A stretch of DNA of 26,939 nt, taken from a virus. The notes under the pieces were generated by a model. The model did not search any database and was not told the origin of the DNA. It saw nothing but the letters and a program-made list of their open reading frames with translations. Where the stretch lies: positions 1 through 26,939 of IMG/VR virus record IMGVR_UViG_3300032011_000103; one strand, written 5' to 3'. The position numbers and the translations under genes were made by a program. Positions 1-7,770 of this stretch are shown piece by piece; the first letter of the stretch is position 1; every line of letters begins with the position of its first letter.

Positions 1-111
1 GCCCATGTGGGTTATACAAAGTGGTTTATGGTAGGTGCAACAAATCAAGTTTCAAGTGGAACAAATTTCAATATAGGATTGAACCCATCATCAGGTTCTG
101 GAGGAGCTTAA
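1..111 (+). CDS. C-terminal end of a structural (fibre-like) protein, 5' truncated
   Basis: The reading frame is open from the first base and ends at TAA 109-111, giving 36 residues. The tail is rich in Gly, Ser and Asn and ends in SGSGGA, like the low-complexity ends of the appendage proteins that follow. The body of the gene lies outside the window, so no family can be assigned. Its position directly before a run of tail-fibre genes on the same strand suggests another virion protein. The stop codon touches the promoter-like element of the next gene. Confidence 0.6.
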   Translation, partial: AHVGYTKWFMVGATNQVSSGTNFNIGLNPSSGSGGA

Positions 112-128
112 TATTTATATATAAAGGA
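112..128 (+). promoter_or_regulatory. Late-promoter-like TATTTATA element and Shine-Dalgarno for the 195-aa gene
   Basis: TATTTATA lies at 112-119, 17 nt before the ATG at 137. AAAGGA at 123-128 is a good ribosome-binding site 8 nt before the start. The same 8-mer recurs before most structural genes in the window, which is the reason for calling it a promoter. Confidence 0.5.
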
Positions 129-136
129 AAAAAGAG

Positions 137-724
137 ATGCCATCATTTAGTTCAAAATTACAATTATCATCAACTGCACAGAGTAACAATATAGTACTTG
201 CTGATGTAGATAGAATAAAAGGTGCCTTTAAAACTTATGTATCTGCTTCAACTATGAATTCAACATCTGTAAATTATTTTTCAGATGGTCAAATTGTTTA
301 TGTAGAAGATAGTGGTTCTCTTTTTAAGGCAACAGTTACTCCAGCAGACCCACCAAACTCTTTTGTTGATACTGTAACATTTGCACCATTTTCATTCAAT
401 AGTGGTTCTTTTGTTAGTGCATCATTTGATGGAACTCATACATTAACACTATTTGGAGAAAATTTAAGTGGTTCTTCACAAGTATCCATGTCTGTTGATT
501 TATCGGCATTAACTGGTTCTGGTGGAGGAGGTGGTGGTAGTGGTGATATTACTGCTGTTTTTGCGGGAGATGGATTGACGGGTGGAGCTTCAAGTGGTAA
601 TGCTACTTTAGAAGTAGATGCAGGTAGTGGAATCACATTGACTGGTGGTGTATCGATTGATACAGGCTCGGCACATTTTACATCAGGCGTACAAAAAACG
701 AATTTAGACGGTGGTGAAGTATAA
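137..724 (+). CDS. Small tail-fibre/appendage-like protein (195 aa)
   Basis: A virion appendage protein is inferred from composition and neighbours, with no firm family match. Residues 1-125 look like a Ser/Thr/Val-rich beta domain. A pure Gly/Ser linker follows at about 127-136. Then comes a glycine-rich beta segment (GDGLTGGASSGNATLEV) of a type that recurs in the 674-aa and 1582-aa fibres downstream. The C-terminus ends NLDGGEV, close to the LDGGQF end of the next fibre. The N-terminus MPSFSS resembles MPSLSS of the Hint-containing protein at 9733. The start has a clear AAAGGA Shine-Dalgarno. It may be a short fibre or an adaptor carrying a fibre. The structural role is likely, the exact role unknown. 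Confidence 0.6.
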   Translation: MPSFSSKLQLSSTAQSNNIVLADVDRIKGAFKTYVSASTMNSTSVNYFSDGQIVYVEDSGSLFKATVTPADPPNSFVDTVTFAPFSFNSGSFVSASFDGTHTLTLFGENLSGSSQVSMSVDLSALTGSGGGGGGSGDITAVFAGDGLTGGASSGNATLEVDAGSGITLTGGVSIDTGSAHFTSGVQKTNLDGGEV

Positions 725-732
725 TCATCGTA

Positions 733-745
733 TATTTATAAAGGA
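733..745 (+). promoter_or_regulatory. Late-promoter-like TATTTATA element upstream of 758/844
   Basis: TATTTATA at 733-740 is followed by AAGGA at 741-745. It lies 17 nt before an ATG at 758, the same gap as for the genes at 137 and 9733, and 103 nt before the fibre gene at 844. Confidence 0.45.
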
Positions 746-757
746 ATAATCCTATAT

Positions 758-808
758 ATGGATTTAATCGGAGTATATACTCCAAGCAATACAATAAGTT
801 ATGTATAA
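758..808 (+). CDS. Possible 16-codon mini-gene
   Basis: ATG to TAA encodes MDLIGVYTPSNTISYV. It is preceded by AAGGA 12 nt upstream and by a TATTTATA element whose spacing to the ATG (17 nt) equals that of two real genes here. I recognise no homologue. It could be a leader peptide for the 674-aa fibre gene, a decayed gene start, or chance. A perfect 14-bp palindrome (770-783) lies inside it, so the stretch may be regulatory rather than coding. Confidence 0.25.
   Translation: MDLIGVYTPSNTISYV
770..783 (+). repeat. Perfect 14-bp palindrome in the leader of the 674-aa fibre gene
   Basis: GGAGTATATACTCC equals its own reverse complement. No T-run follows, so it does not look like a terminator. 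It may be a protein-binding site or a small RNA hairpin in the leader. Confidence 0.4.
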
Positions 809-843
809 ATTAATTTTAAAAATAAACGAGAAAAAGGAAAATT

Positions 844-2868
844 ATGGCTCAAACTATTAAACATAGAAGAGGTAAACTCGAAAGTATTGCAGGTTCAGTA
901 ACTCCGATTAATGGTGAGTTAATCATCGCTTCGGGTTCTGACTTGGCAGTACATCAAGAAGGTTTACTGTTTGTTGGAGTTGAAGGAAATGTATTAACTC
1001 CCTCTAACAAAATTTTAACTGGTTCGGCTACACTTGACGTTACTGGTGGTTCTTATAACCACTCAATTGACGGTGTACCTTACTATGAAACAGATGCTCA
1101 AAAATTAACAATTTTGGGTAAAGGTGGTAACACCGATGTAACATTGGCACATGGACAAATTGATTTCAAAGGTTCAGGTATCGTATCTTCATCTTCACAG
1201 GTATCTGCATTAGCTGGTATCAACGATTCAACTTTAACTATTACCGCTGGTGATGGTTTAAAAACTGGTGGTACATTTACTAGTAACCAAAGTGGAGATT
1301 CTTCAGTAACATTAAACATTGATGTATCTGATTTTGCAGGAACTGGCTTAGAAGCTGATGGTTCAGAAAATTTAAGAATAACACAACAAAACAATAACAC
1401 TATATTAGGTAATGTTTCTGGTGGTACTGCATCACCAACTGCTTTAACTGCAGCAAACGTTAGAACACTTATTAACGTTGAAGATGGTGCAACTGCTGAC
1501 CAAACTAAATCTGATATTGATGGATTGGCAATTACAACTGTTGGTACATTAGATAGTGGAGATGCAACTGGTATCGTATCCGCTGCATCTGCAACTGCTG
1601 CTGGTAAAGTTGAATTAGCAACAACTGCTGAAACAACAACTGGTACTGATGCAACAAGAGCGGTAACACCAGATGGATTGAAAGATGGTTATCAAGGTTC
1701 TGCTAATGTAACAACATTAGGTACAATTGGAACTGGTACTTGGAATGGTACTGTTATTGATAAACAATACTTAGATGATGAAGTTCTAAACACTTCATTA
1801 AACACACATTCAGGTTCAGTTATACAAAGATTAGGACAGATTGAATCTAATACAGGTTCTTACGAAAGTGGAGATATTTCAGGTGTAACTGCAGGAAGTG
1901 GTTTAACTGGTGGTGGTTCAAGTGGTGCTTTAACACTTAATATTGGTGCTGGTAATCTTATCGATGTACAAGCTGACCAAGTTGATGTTGATTTAACAGA
2001 ATTAACAGATATGACTCAAACCTTCGTACCTGGAGAGGATGAATTTGTAATATTAGATGGTGGAAGTGCTCAGAAAAGAAAACTTGCTTCTGAAATATTT
2101 GGTTCAAACGCATATACATCTACAACTATTGGTACAACTACAAATGCTTTAACAGTTGATGATTCATCAATTCAATTAAATAGTGGTACAACCTTTAATG
2201 GTTCTGCTGCTAGAACAATTAGTATTAAAGCAGGTGGTGTAACTAACGCTATGTTGGAAAATGATGGTATTACTATCGGTACTACTGATACTTCATTAGG
2301 AGGTTCAATTACTGCAATAGTAGGGTTAACTGATTTAGATTTAGCTGCTGGAGATAGAACAATCTTCGATACAGTAGGAGCAAACACTCTTACAGTTGGT
2401 GCTTCAACTACTGATGTTGTTATTGCTGGTAACTTACAAGTAAGTGGTACTACAACATATATCGATACTACAAACGTAGCAATTGGAGATAACATTCTTG
2501 AATTAAATGCTGCTGGTAGTAACGATGGTGGTATTTATGTAAGAGATGCTGAAGGTACTTCAAATTCTGGTTCATTACTATGGAATACAGGTGATGATAG
2601 ATGGATTGGTGGAGTTAAAGGTTCAGAAAAAATCTTAAGTTTCTACAATGCAGACCCAACAACTAATAACGTACAGAAGGTAAATTCTTCTAACCTATTA
2701 GTAGATTCAGCAATTTCTGATAATGGTACTGCAGTAACAATCAGTTCTAACCTAATTATAAGTGGATTAACTGCTTCTCAATTAGTTGTAACTAATGCTT
2801 CAAAACAGTTAGTATCTTCTACTGATATTTCATCTCTAACAGTAACGTTAGATGGTGGACAATTCTAA
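844..2868 (+). CDS. Tail fibre protein (674 aa)
   Basis: A long beta-rich phage fibre. The N-terminus (MAQTIKHRRGKLES) shares the basic motif that opens two other fibres here, at 3010 and 7771. This suggests a common docking domain of about 45 residues. Residues 252-275 (GKVELATTAETTTGT and after) resemble the repeat of phage tail-fibre proteins that continues ...RAVTP. A GTIGTGTWNGTVIDK module at nt 1718-1803 recurs in the 1582-aa fibre. The Gly-rich AGSGLTGGGSSG segment is at 350 onward. A GNLQVSG...GDNILELN module, common in marine phage fibres, starts at 529. There is no S74 chaperone; the protein ends LDGGQF. AAAGGAAAA before the ATG supports the start. A strong terminator follows at 2893. 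The receptor-binding role is inferred. Confidence 0.75.
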   Translation: MAQTIKHRRGKLESIAGSVTPINGELIIASGSDLAVHQEGLLFVGVEGNVLTPSNKILTGSATLDVTGGSYNHSIDGVPYYETDAQKLTILGKGGNTDVTLAHGQIDFKGSGIVSSSSQVSALAGINDSTLTITAGDGLKTGGTFTSNQSGDSSVTLNIDVSDFAGTGLEADGSENLRITQQNNNTILGNVSGGTASPTALTAANVRTLINVEDGATADQTKSDIDGLAITTVGTLDSGDATGIVSAASATAAGKVELATTAETTTGTDATRAVTPDGLKDGYQGSANVTTLGTIGTGTWNGTVIDKQYLDDEVLNTSLNTHSGSVIQRLGQIESNTGSYESGDISGVTAGSGLTGGGSSGALTLNIGAGNLIDVQADQVDVDLTELTDMTQTFVPGEDEFVILDGGSAQKRKLASEIFGSNAYTSTTIGTTTNALTVDDSSIQLNSGTTFNGSAARTISIKAGGVTNAMLENDGITIGTTDTSLGGSITAIVGLTDLDLAAGDRTIFDTVGANTLTVGASTTDVVIAGNLQVSGTTTYIDTTNVAIGDNILELNAAGSNDGGIYVRDAEGTSNSGSLLWNTGDDRWIGGVKGSEKILSFYNADPTTNNVQKVNSSNLLVDSAISDNGTAVTISSNLIISGLTASQLVVTNASKQLVSSTDISSLTVTLDGGQF

Positions 2869-2892
2869 AGTAGACACGTATTTTAAACAAAG

Positions 2893-2921
2893 AATCCTCA
2901 CTTCGGTGGGGATTTTTTTTT
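2893..2921 (+). terminator. Intrinsic terminator with UUCG tetraloop
   Basis: Arms 2893-2901 and 2906-2914 form nine pairs (one G-T wobble) around a TTCG loop closed by C-G, an unusually stable tetraloop. A run of nine T follows at 2913-2921. It ends the transcript of the 674-aa fibre gene. Confidence 0.9.
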
Positions 2922-2938
2922 ATTAATAAATAAATTCA

Positions 2939-2989
2939 TATTTATATAAGTGAAGAAACACCCAATTTATTGGGTTTGGAATATTTATA
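2939..2989 (+). promoter_or_regulatory. Tandem late-promoter-like elements before the long fibre gene
   Basis: TATTTATA occurs twice, at 2939-2946 and 2982-2989. The second is 20 nt before the ATG at 3010. Between them is an inverted repeat, ACCCAAT (2960-2966) and ATTGGGT (2969-2975). This is the only gene here with two copies, which fits a need for high expression. Confidence 0.5.
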
Positions 2990-3009
2990 TAAAATTTAGG
3001 ATGTAATTA

Positions 3010-6000
3010 ATGGCAGCTATTATACAATTAAGGAGAGGTTCATCCCCTTCATCACTTTCTTATGGTGAAATATATGTAAACGATGACTCGGCATCATTAG
3101 TCCTGAGACTATCAGGTTCTGGCGATATCGTAACGTTAACCAAACTAGAACAGAAAAATCATGGTAATCTTTGGATAGATGGTGATATAACAGCATCTTC
3201 CATATCAGCTAGTGGTGATATTAGAATTGGTGGAGAATTATATCTTGGTGATGAGGTAACTGATAATATTGTTATACAAGGTTCGTTAAGTTCATCTTTA
3301 ATACCACAATCAGATAATCAATTTGATTTAGGTTCAACTACCAAAAAATATAAAGATTTATATGTTGGAACTATACACGCATCAAATACTGTAATTAGTG
3401 GACAGGCAAATATATCTGGTTCTGAACAAATCACTGCGTTTGGATTTATAAGTGGTTCAGATTTAAATTCATTAAATGCATATACATCCTCAAACAATAT
3501 AAGAATAGATGGTATCGATGCCGTTACATCATCTTTCGATACAAGAATTACACAATTAGAAACTGATACAGGTTCACAAGACCAAAGATTAGATAGATTA
3601 GAATTAGAAACTGGTTCTATAAACACTACTAATACTGCACAAAATACTAGATTAACAACATTAGAAACTAAGACAGGTTCTTTAGATACAAACATTACAA
3701 CTATTAATGGTAGGTTAGGTAATGTTGAAACTACTACTGCATCATTTGATAGTAGGTTGGATAATTTAGAATCAAACTCAGGTTCATCTAACACCTTCCA
3801 GGCAGATGCAACGATTCAATTAAATAATATAGAATCAACAACATCTTCATTTGATGGAAGATTAAACAATATAGAATCAACTACGTCATCTTTTGATGGT
3901 AGATTAGATAATTTAGAATCTACTACTGCATCTATTGATGTTAGAATAGGTGGTATTGATACAACAACTGCTTCTTTAGATGGAAGATTAAATGTAGAAG
4001 AAGCAAAAAGTACAACACTTGCAACTGTAACTTCTTCCCTAGATGGTAGATTAGATGTTGAAGAGGCTAAGAGTACAACACTTGCAACTGTAACTTCATC
4101 TTTTGACCAAAGATTAGATAGATTACAACTAGAAACTTCTTCTCTTGATGGTAGATTAGATGTAGAAGAAGGAAAGAGTACAACACTTCAAACAGTAACC
4201 GCATCACTAGAGGGTAGATTAAATAATGTAGAAACTACAACTTCTTCACATGATGATAGATTAAGTAACCTAGAAACAAGTACAGGTTCTTCAGATGTAT
4301 CACTTACAAATGTACATTCATTTACATCCTCATTTAATACTGCAATTACTTTAGATAGTACAAACGTAACAGTATTAGGAAACCTAACAGTTCAAGGTTC
4401 ACAAACACAACTTAATACTCAGACCTTAAATATTGAAGATAAAAACCTATTAATAGCAAGTGGGGCAGCTGATTCAGCGGCAGCTAATGGTGCAGGTATT
4501 ACAATTGATGGTGCCAGTAAATCTTTAATTTGGGACCATGATGATTCAAACTTCTTATTTGATGCAAGAGTAAGTTCATCAGTTGGATTTGTTGGAGATG
4601 GTAGTGCATTGACGGGTGTAACTGCAAATTCAGTTGCATTTAATAGTATAACAAGTAAACCAACTTTATTAAGTGGTTCAAAACAAATAACTGATTTCGG
4701 ATTTATAAGTGGTTCGGATTTAGATAGATTACACTTATATACTGCATCTGCAGATATTAGATTAAGTAACTTAGAAACAACTACTGCATCTTTAGATAGT
4801 AGATTAGATGTAGAAGAAGGTAAAAGTACAACTATTGAAACAGTAACTTCATCTTTTGATGGTAGATTAACAAATATAGAATCTACAACTTCATCATTGG
4901 ATGGTAGATTGGATAATGTAGAATCTACAACTTCTTCATTAGATACTAGATTAACTCGTGAGGAATCGAAAAGTACAACACTTGAAGGTGTAACTTCTTC
5001 ACTAGATTCTAGGTTAGACATTGAAGAAGCAAAAAGTACAACACTTGAAGGTGTAACTTCTTCACTTGATTCAAGATTAGATAATGTAGAAAGTACTACA
5101 TCCTCATTTAGTGGTAGATTAACTAATTTAGAATCAACTACATCATCTTTGGATAGTAGATTGGATAATGTTGAAACTATTACATCTTCATTTGACCAAA
5201 GATTAGGTAGATTACAATTAGAAACTGCTTCAATTGATACTAGAATAGATGGTATTGATACAATAACCGCATCATTTGATAGTAGATTAGACCAAGTAGA
5301 AACATTTACAGGTTCACAAGATAATAAATTTACAAATATACATCTAACAACTCAATCTTTAGATAGTAGATTAGATAACGTAGAAACTACAACTTCTTCA
5401 CTTGTAAGTAGAGTAGACCAATTAACAACATTCACTGGTTCAGTTGGAACTGCTGCGTTCTTCAACGTAACAAGTTCTATTTTCAACGATACAACTGTTG
5501 TACCAACTGCAGCTGCAGTAAACGATGCAATCGTATCTTCTGGTGGTGGTGATGTTACATCGGTTGGTGCAGGTTTAGGTTTAAGTGGAGGTGGTGTAAG
5601 TGGTGATTTAACTTTAGCGTTAAATACTGGTTCATCACACTTTATAAATGCAGTTACTGCCAATGCAGGTGCTACCGATATTTCTTCATTGAATTCATAT
5701 ACTGCATCAAACGATACAACAAATTCAGGTCAAGATACAAGATTGAATCAACTAGCAGCAGCAACTGGTTCATACTTAACTTCACATCCAAGTATAAGTG
5801 CAGGTTCAAATATATCACAAGATAATTCTAATGGTACTGTAATACAAGATTTAACAATTACATTAGATTCTAATGGTCATGTAACTAGTTCAACTGCAAC
5901 AACTGTTGATTTAGATGGAAGATATTATACAGAAACAGAATCAGATACATTGTTTACTAAAAAATTAGGACAAGGTATAATCTCTGGTTCACAACAGGTA

Positions 6001-7758
6001 ATCGATTTTGTTGTAGCTTCTGATTTAGATATGGGAGGAAATAAAGTTCTCTTTGGGAATGTTTATTCTACTGAAGGAGATTTACCAAACGCATCAACTT
6101 ATCATGGTATGTTCGCTCATGTTCATGGAACTGGTAAAGGATATTTTGCACATGGAGGTAATTGGATAAAACTTATAGATGAATCAAGTTCAAGTACTTC
6201 TAACTTATCAGAAGGTTCTAATCTTTATTATACAGATGCAAGAGTAAAAACTAAATTAACTGCTGAAACCGTAATAAGTGGTTCTGGTCAAGTAGTACTA
6301 CAAAGTGCAGATAAGACAGGATTTACAGGTGCTAGTTCTATCACAACTGTTGGTACTATTGGAACTGGTACTTGGCAAGGTACAGTAATTGACAAAACAT
6401 ATTTAGATGATGAGGTTTATAATACATCATTAAATTCATATACTGCATCTAATAATGTTGATATTACAAACTTAGAATCATTTACATCATCTGTTGAAAC
6501 TGCAATTGCATTAGATTCAAGTAATGTAACAATTCTTGGTAACTTAACAGTTCAAGGTTCAACAACTGAACTTGATGTAACTAACCTTAATGTTGCAGAT
6601 AAAAATATTCTAATAGCAAGTGGGGCAGCTGATTCAGCAGCAGCTGATGGTGCTGGTATTACAATTGGTGGTGCCAATGAAACTTTAACATGGGTTCATT
6701 CAGATTCAAGATTCTCATTCTCAGATGATTTGCATGTTGTTGGTAATATAACACTAAGTGGAACAGTAGATGGAATCGATATTTCAGCAATAGATACTGA
6801 TGATGTTTCTGAAGCAACAAATAAGTATTATACAGATGCAAGAGTAAAAACTAAGTTAGATGCAGAAACAGTAGTTAGTGGTTCATCACAAGTATTAGGT
6901 ATTTTAAGTTCATTAAACACCTACACATCTTCTAATGATACAACTAATAACACACAAACAGATAGATTAAATCAATTATCCACAGAAACAGGTTCAATTA
7001 CTACTGAACAAGCTTTACAAGATACTAGATTAAACCAACTTGCAGCTGCAACATCCTCATATTTAACTTCTGTTGATATTTCATCTGATACAAATTTAGC
7101 AGTTTCTGATACTAATGAAGTTAATATGATATTAACTGGAGATACTCTCTCTGCTGAACTAATTGGTGGAGTAGTAAGTGGTTCATCACAAATAACTATC
7201 GGTGGAGATGCAACTGGTAGTGCTAATGATATTAATGTAATTGCTATAAATGGAGTTGCTATTAGTAATGCTGAAGCATCTCAATTGGCAAATATAAATT
7301 CAGTAACAATATCAAATACTCAATGGGGTTACTTAGGTTCATCTAATCAAGGAATTGCAACAAGTGATAATGTACAATTTGCTAAAGTTGGTGTAGGTGG
7401 AGCAAGTGATGCAACATACGAATTAAAAGTAACGGGTGATGTTGGGGCAACGGGAGATATTGTTGCATACATCTCATCTGATAAAAGATTAAAAGATAAC
7501 ATTCAACCAATCGAAGGGGCTTTAGATAAAGTTTCTCAAATAAGTGGTAACACTTTTGATTGGAATGAAGAGAAACAGAATATTTATAAAGGTAAGGATT
7601 ATGGGGTAATTGCTCAAGAAATTCAAGAAGTAATGCCAGAACTTGTAGATACAAGGGATAATGGTTACCTTGCAGTAAAATATGACAAAATTGTTCCTTT
7701 ACTGATTGAATCAATTAAAGAATTGAAAAAAGAAATCGAGGAACTAAAATCTAAATAG
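3010..7758 (+). CDS. Long tail fibre with coiled-coil repeats and S74 chaperone end (1582 aa)
   Basis: The largest protein in the window and probably a trimeric long tail fibre. It opens with the shared basic fibre start (MAAIIQLRRGSS). Residues 175-440 and 580-810 are arrays of 14- and 21-residue units of the form SxDxRLxNxExTTS, fitting a heptad coiled coil. Each array is preceded by a FGFISGSDL segment. Two copies of a NLTVQGS...LIASGAADSAAA module follow. The C-terminus (about 1490-1582) is an S74 intramolecular chaperone domain: SSDKRLKDN at 1489-1497, then DYGVIAQEIQEVMPELV. In that family a Ser and a Lys five residues later drive self-cleavage; here S1490 and K1495 fit. A short Lys/Glu coiled coil ends the protein. 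The next fibre gene starts 12 nt after the stop. Confidence 0.88.
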   Translation: MAAIIQLRRGSSPSSLSYGEIYVNDDSASLVLRLSGSGDIVTLTKLEQKNHGNLWIDGDITASSISASGDIRIGGELYLGDEVTDNIVIQGSLSSSLIPQSDNQFDLGSTTKKYKDLYVGTIHASNTVISGQANISGSEQITAFGFISGSDLNSLNAYTSSNNIRIDGIDAVTSSFDTRITQLETDTGSQDQRLDRLELETGSINTTNTAQNTRLTTLETKTGSLDTNITTINGRLGNVETTTASFDSRLDNLESNSGSSNTFQADATIQLNNIESTTSSFDGRLNNIESTTSSFDGRLDNLESTTASIDVRIGGIDTTTASLDGRLNVEEAKSTTLATVTSSLDGRLDVEEAKSTTLATVTSSFDQRLDRLQLETSSLDGRLDVEEGKSTTLQTVTASLEGRLNNVETTTSSHDDRLSNLETSTGSSDVSLTNVHSFTSSFNTAITLDSTNVTVLGNLTVQGSQTQLNTQTLNIEDKNLLIASGAADSAAANGAGITIDGASKSLIWDHDDSNFLFDARVSSSVGFVGDGSALTGVTANSVAFNSITSKPTLLSGSKQITDFGFISGSDLDRLHLYTASADIRLSNLETTTASLDSRLDVEEGKSTTIETVTSSFDGRLTNIESTTSSLDGRLDNVESTTSSLDTRLTREESKSTTLEGVTSSLDSRLDIEEAKSTTLEGVTSSLDSRLDNVESTTSSFSGRLTNLESTTSSLDSRLDNVETITSSFDQRLGRLQLETASIDTRIDGIDTITASFDSRLDQVETFTGSQDNKFTNIHLTTQSLDSRLDNVETTTSSLVSRVDQLTTFTGSVGTAAFFNVTSSIFNDTTVVPTAAAVNDAIVSSGGGDVTSVGAGLGLSGGGVSGDLTLALNTGSSHFINAVTANAGATDISSLNSYTASNDTTNSGQDTRLNQLAAATGSYLTSHPSISAGSNISQDNSNGTVIQDLTITLDSNGHVTSSTATTVDLDGRYYTETESDTLFTKKLGQGIISGSQQVIDFVVASDLDMGGNKVLFGNVYSTEGDLPNASTYHGMFAHVHGTGKGYFAHGGNWIKLIDESSSSTSNLSEGSNLYYTDARVKTKLTAETVISGSGQVVLQSADKTGFTGASSITTVGTIGTGTWQGTVIDKTYLDDEVYNTSLNSYTASNNVDITNLESFTSSVETAIALDSSNVTILGNLTVQGSTTELDVTNLNVADKNILIASGAADSAAADGAGITIGGANETLTWVHSDSRFSFSDDLHVVGNITLSGTVDGIDISAIDTDDVSEATNKYYTDARVKTKLDAETVVSGSSQVLGILSSLNTYTSSNDTTNNTQTDRLNQLSTETGSITTEQALQDTRLNQLAAATSSYLTSVDISSDTNLAVSDTNEVNMILTGDTLSAELIGGVVSGSSQITIGGDATGSANDINVIAINGVAISNAEASQLANINSVTISNTQWGYLGSSNQGIATSDNVQFAKVGVGGASDATYELKVTGDVGATGDIVAYISSDKRLKDNIQPIEGALDKVSQISGNTFDWNEEKQNIYKGKDYGVIAQEIQEVMPELVDTRDNGYLAVKYDKIVPLLIESIKELKKEIEELKSK
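3532..4329 (+). repeat. Coiled-coil repeat array 1 (16 units of 42 or 63 bp)
   Basis: This encodes residues 175-440 of the long fibre. Ten units are 14 residues and six are 21 residues, and their sum equals the 266 codons exactly. Typical units are SFDGRLDNLESTTA and SLDGRLDVEEAKSTTLATVTS-like. Unit lengths are multiples of seven, as expected for a coiled coil that cannot tolerate a heptad break. Confidence 0.85.
4451..4516 (+). repeat. Duplicated fibre module, copy 1 (copy 2 at 6611-6676)
   Basis: About 65 bp encoding LIASGAADSAAA(N/D)GAGITI is nearly identical at the DNA level to 6611-6676, 2160 bp away. It differs at only a few positions, although the flanking codons have diverged. The match lies inside a longer shared module (NLTVQGS onward). 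Confidence 0.75.
4747..5439 (+). repeat. Coiled-coil repeat array 2 (15 units of 42 or 63 bp)
   Basis: This encodes residues 580-810 of the long fibre. Twelve 14-residue units and three 21-residue units account for all 231 codons. The units are close in sequence to array 1, which indicates block duplication. Confidence 0.85.
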
Positions 7759-7770
7759 AATTTTAGTTAA

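Noticed and set aside
3532-5439. CRISPR array or non-coding satellite repeat
   Set aside because: The repeats are in frame, diverged between units, lack unique spacers and encode a continuous coiled coil.
3318-5663. Several long open frames on the minus strand across the long fibre gene
   Set aside because: They mirror the repetitive, Ser/Thr-rich + strand codons, have no promoter or ribosome-binding site, and translate to Val/Ser/Leu-rich sequence without family character.
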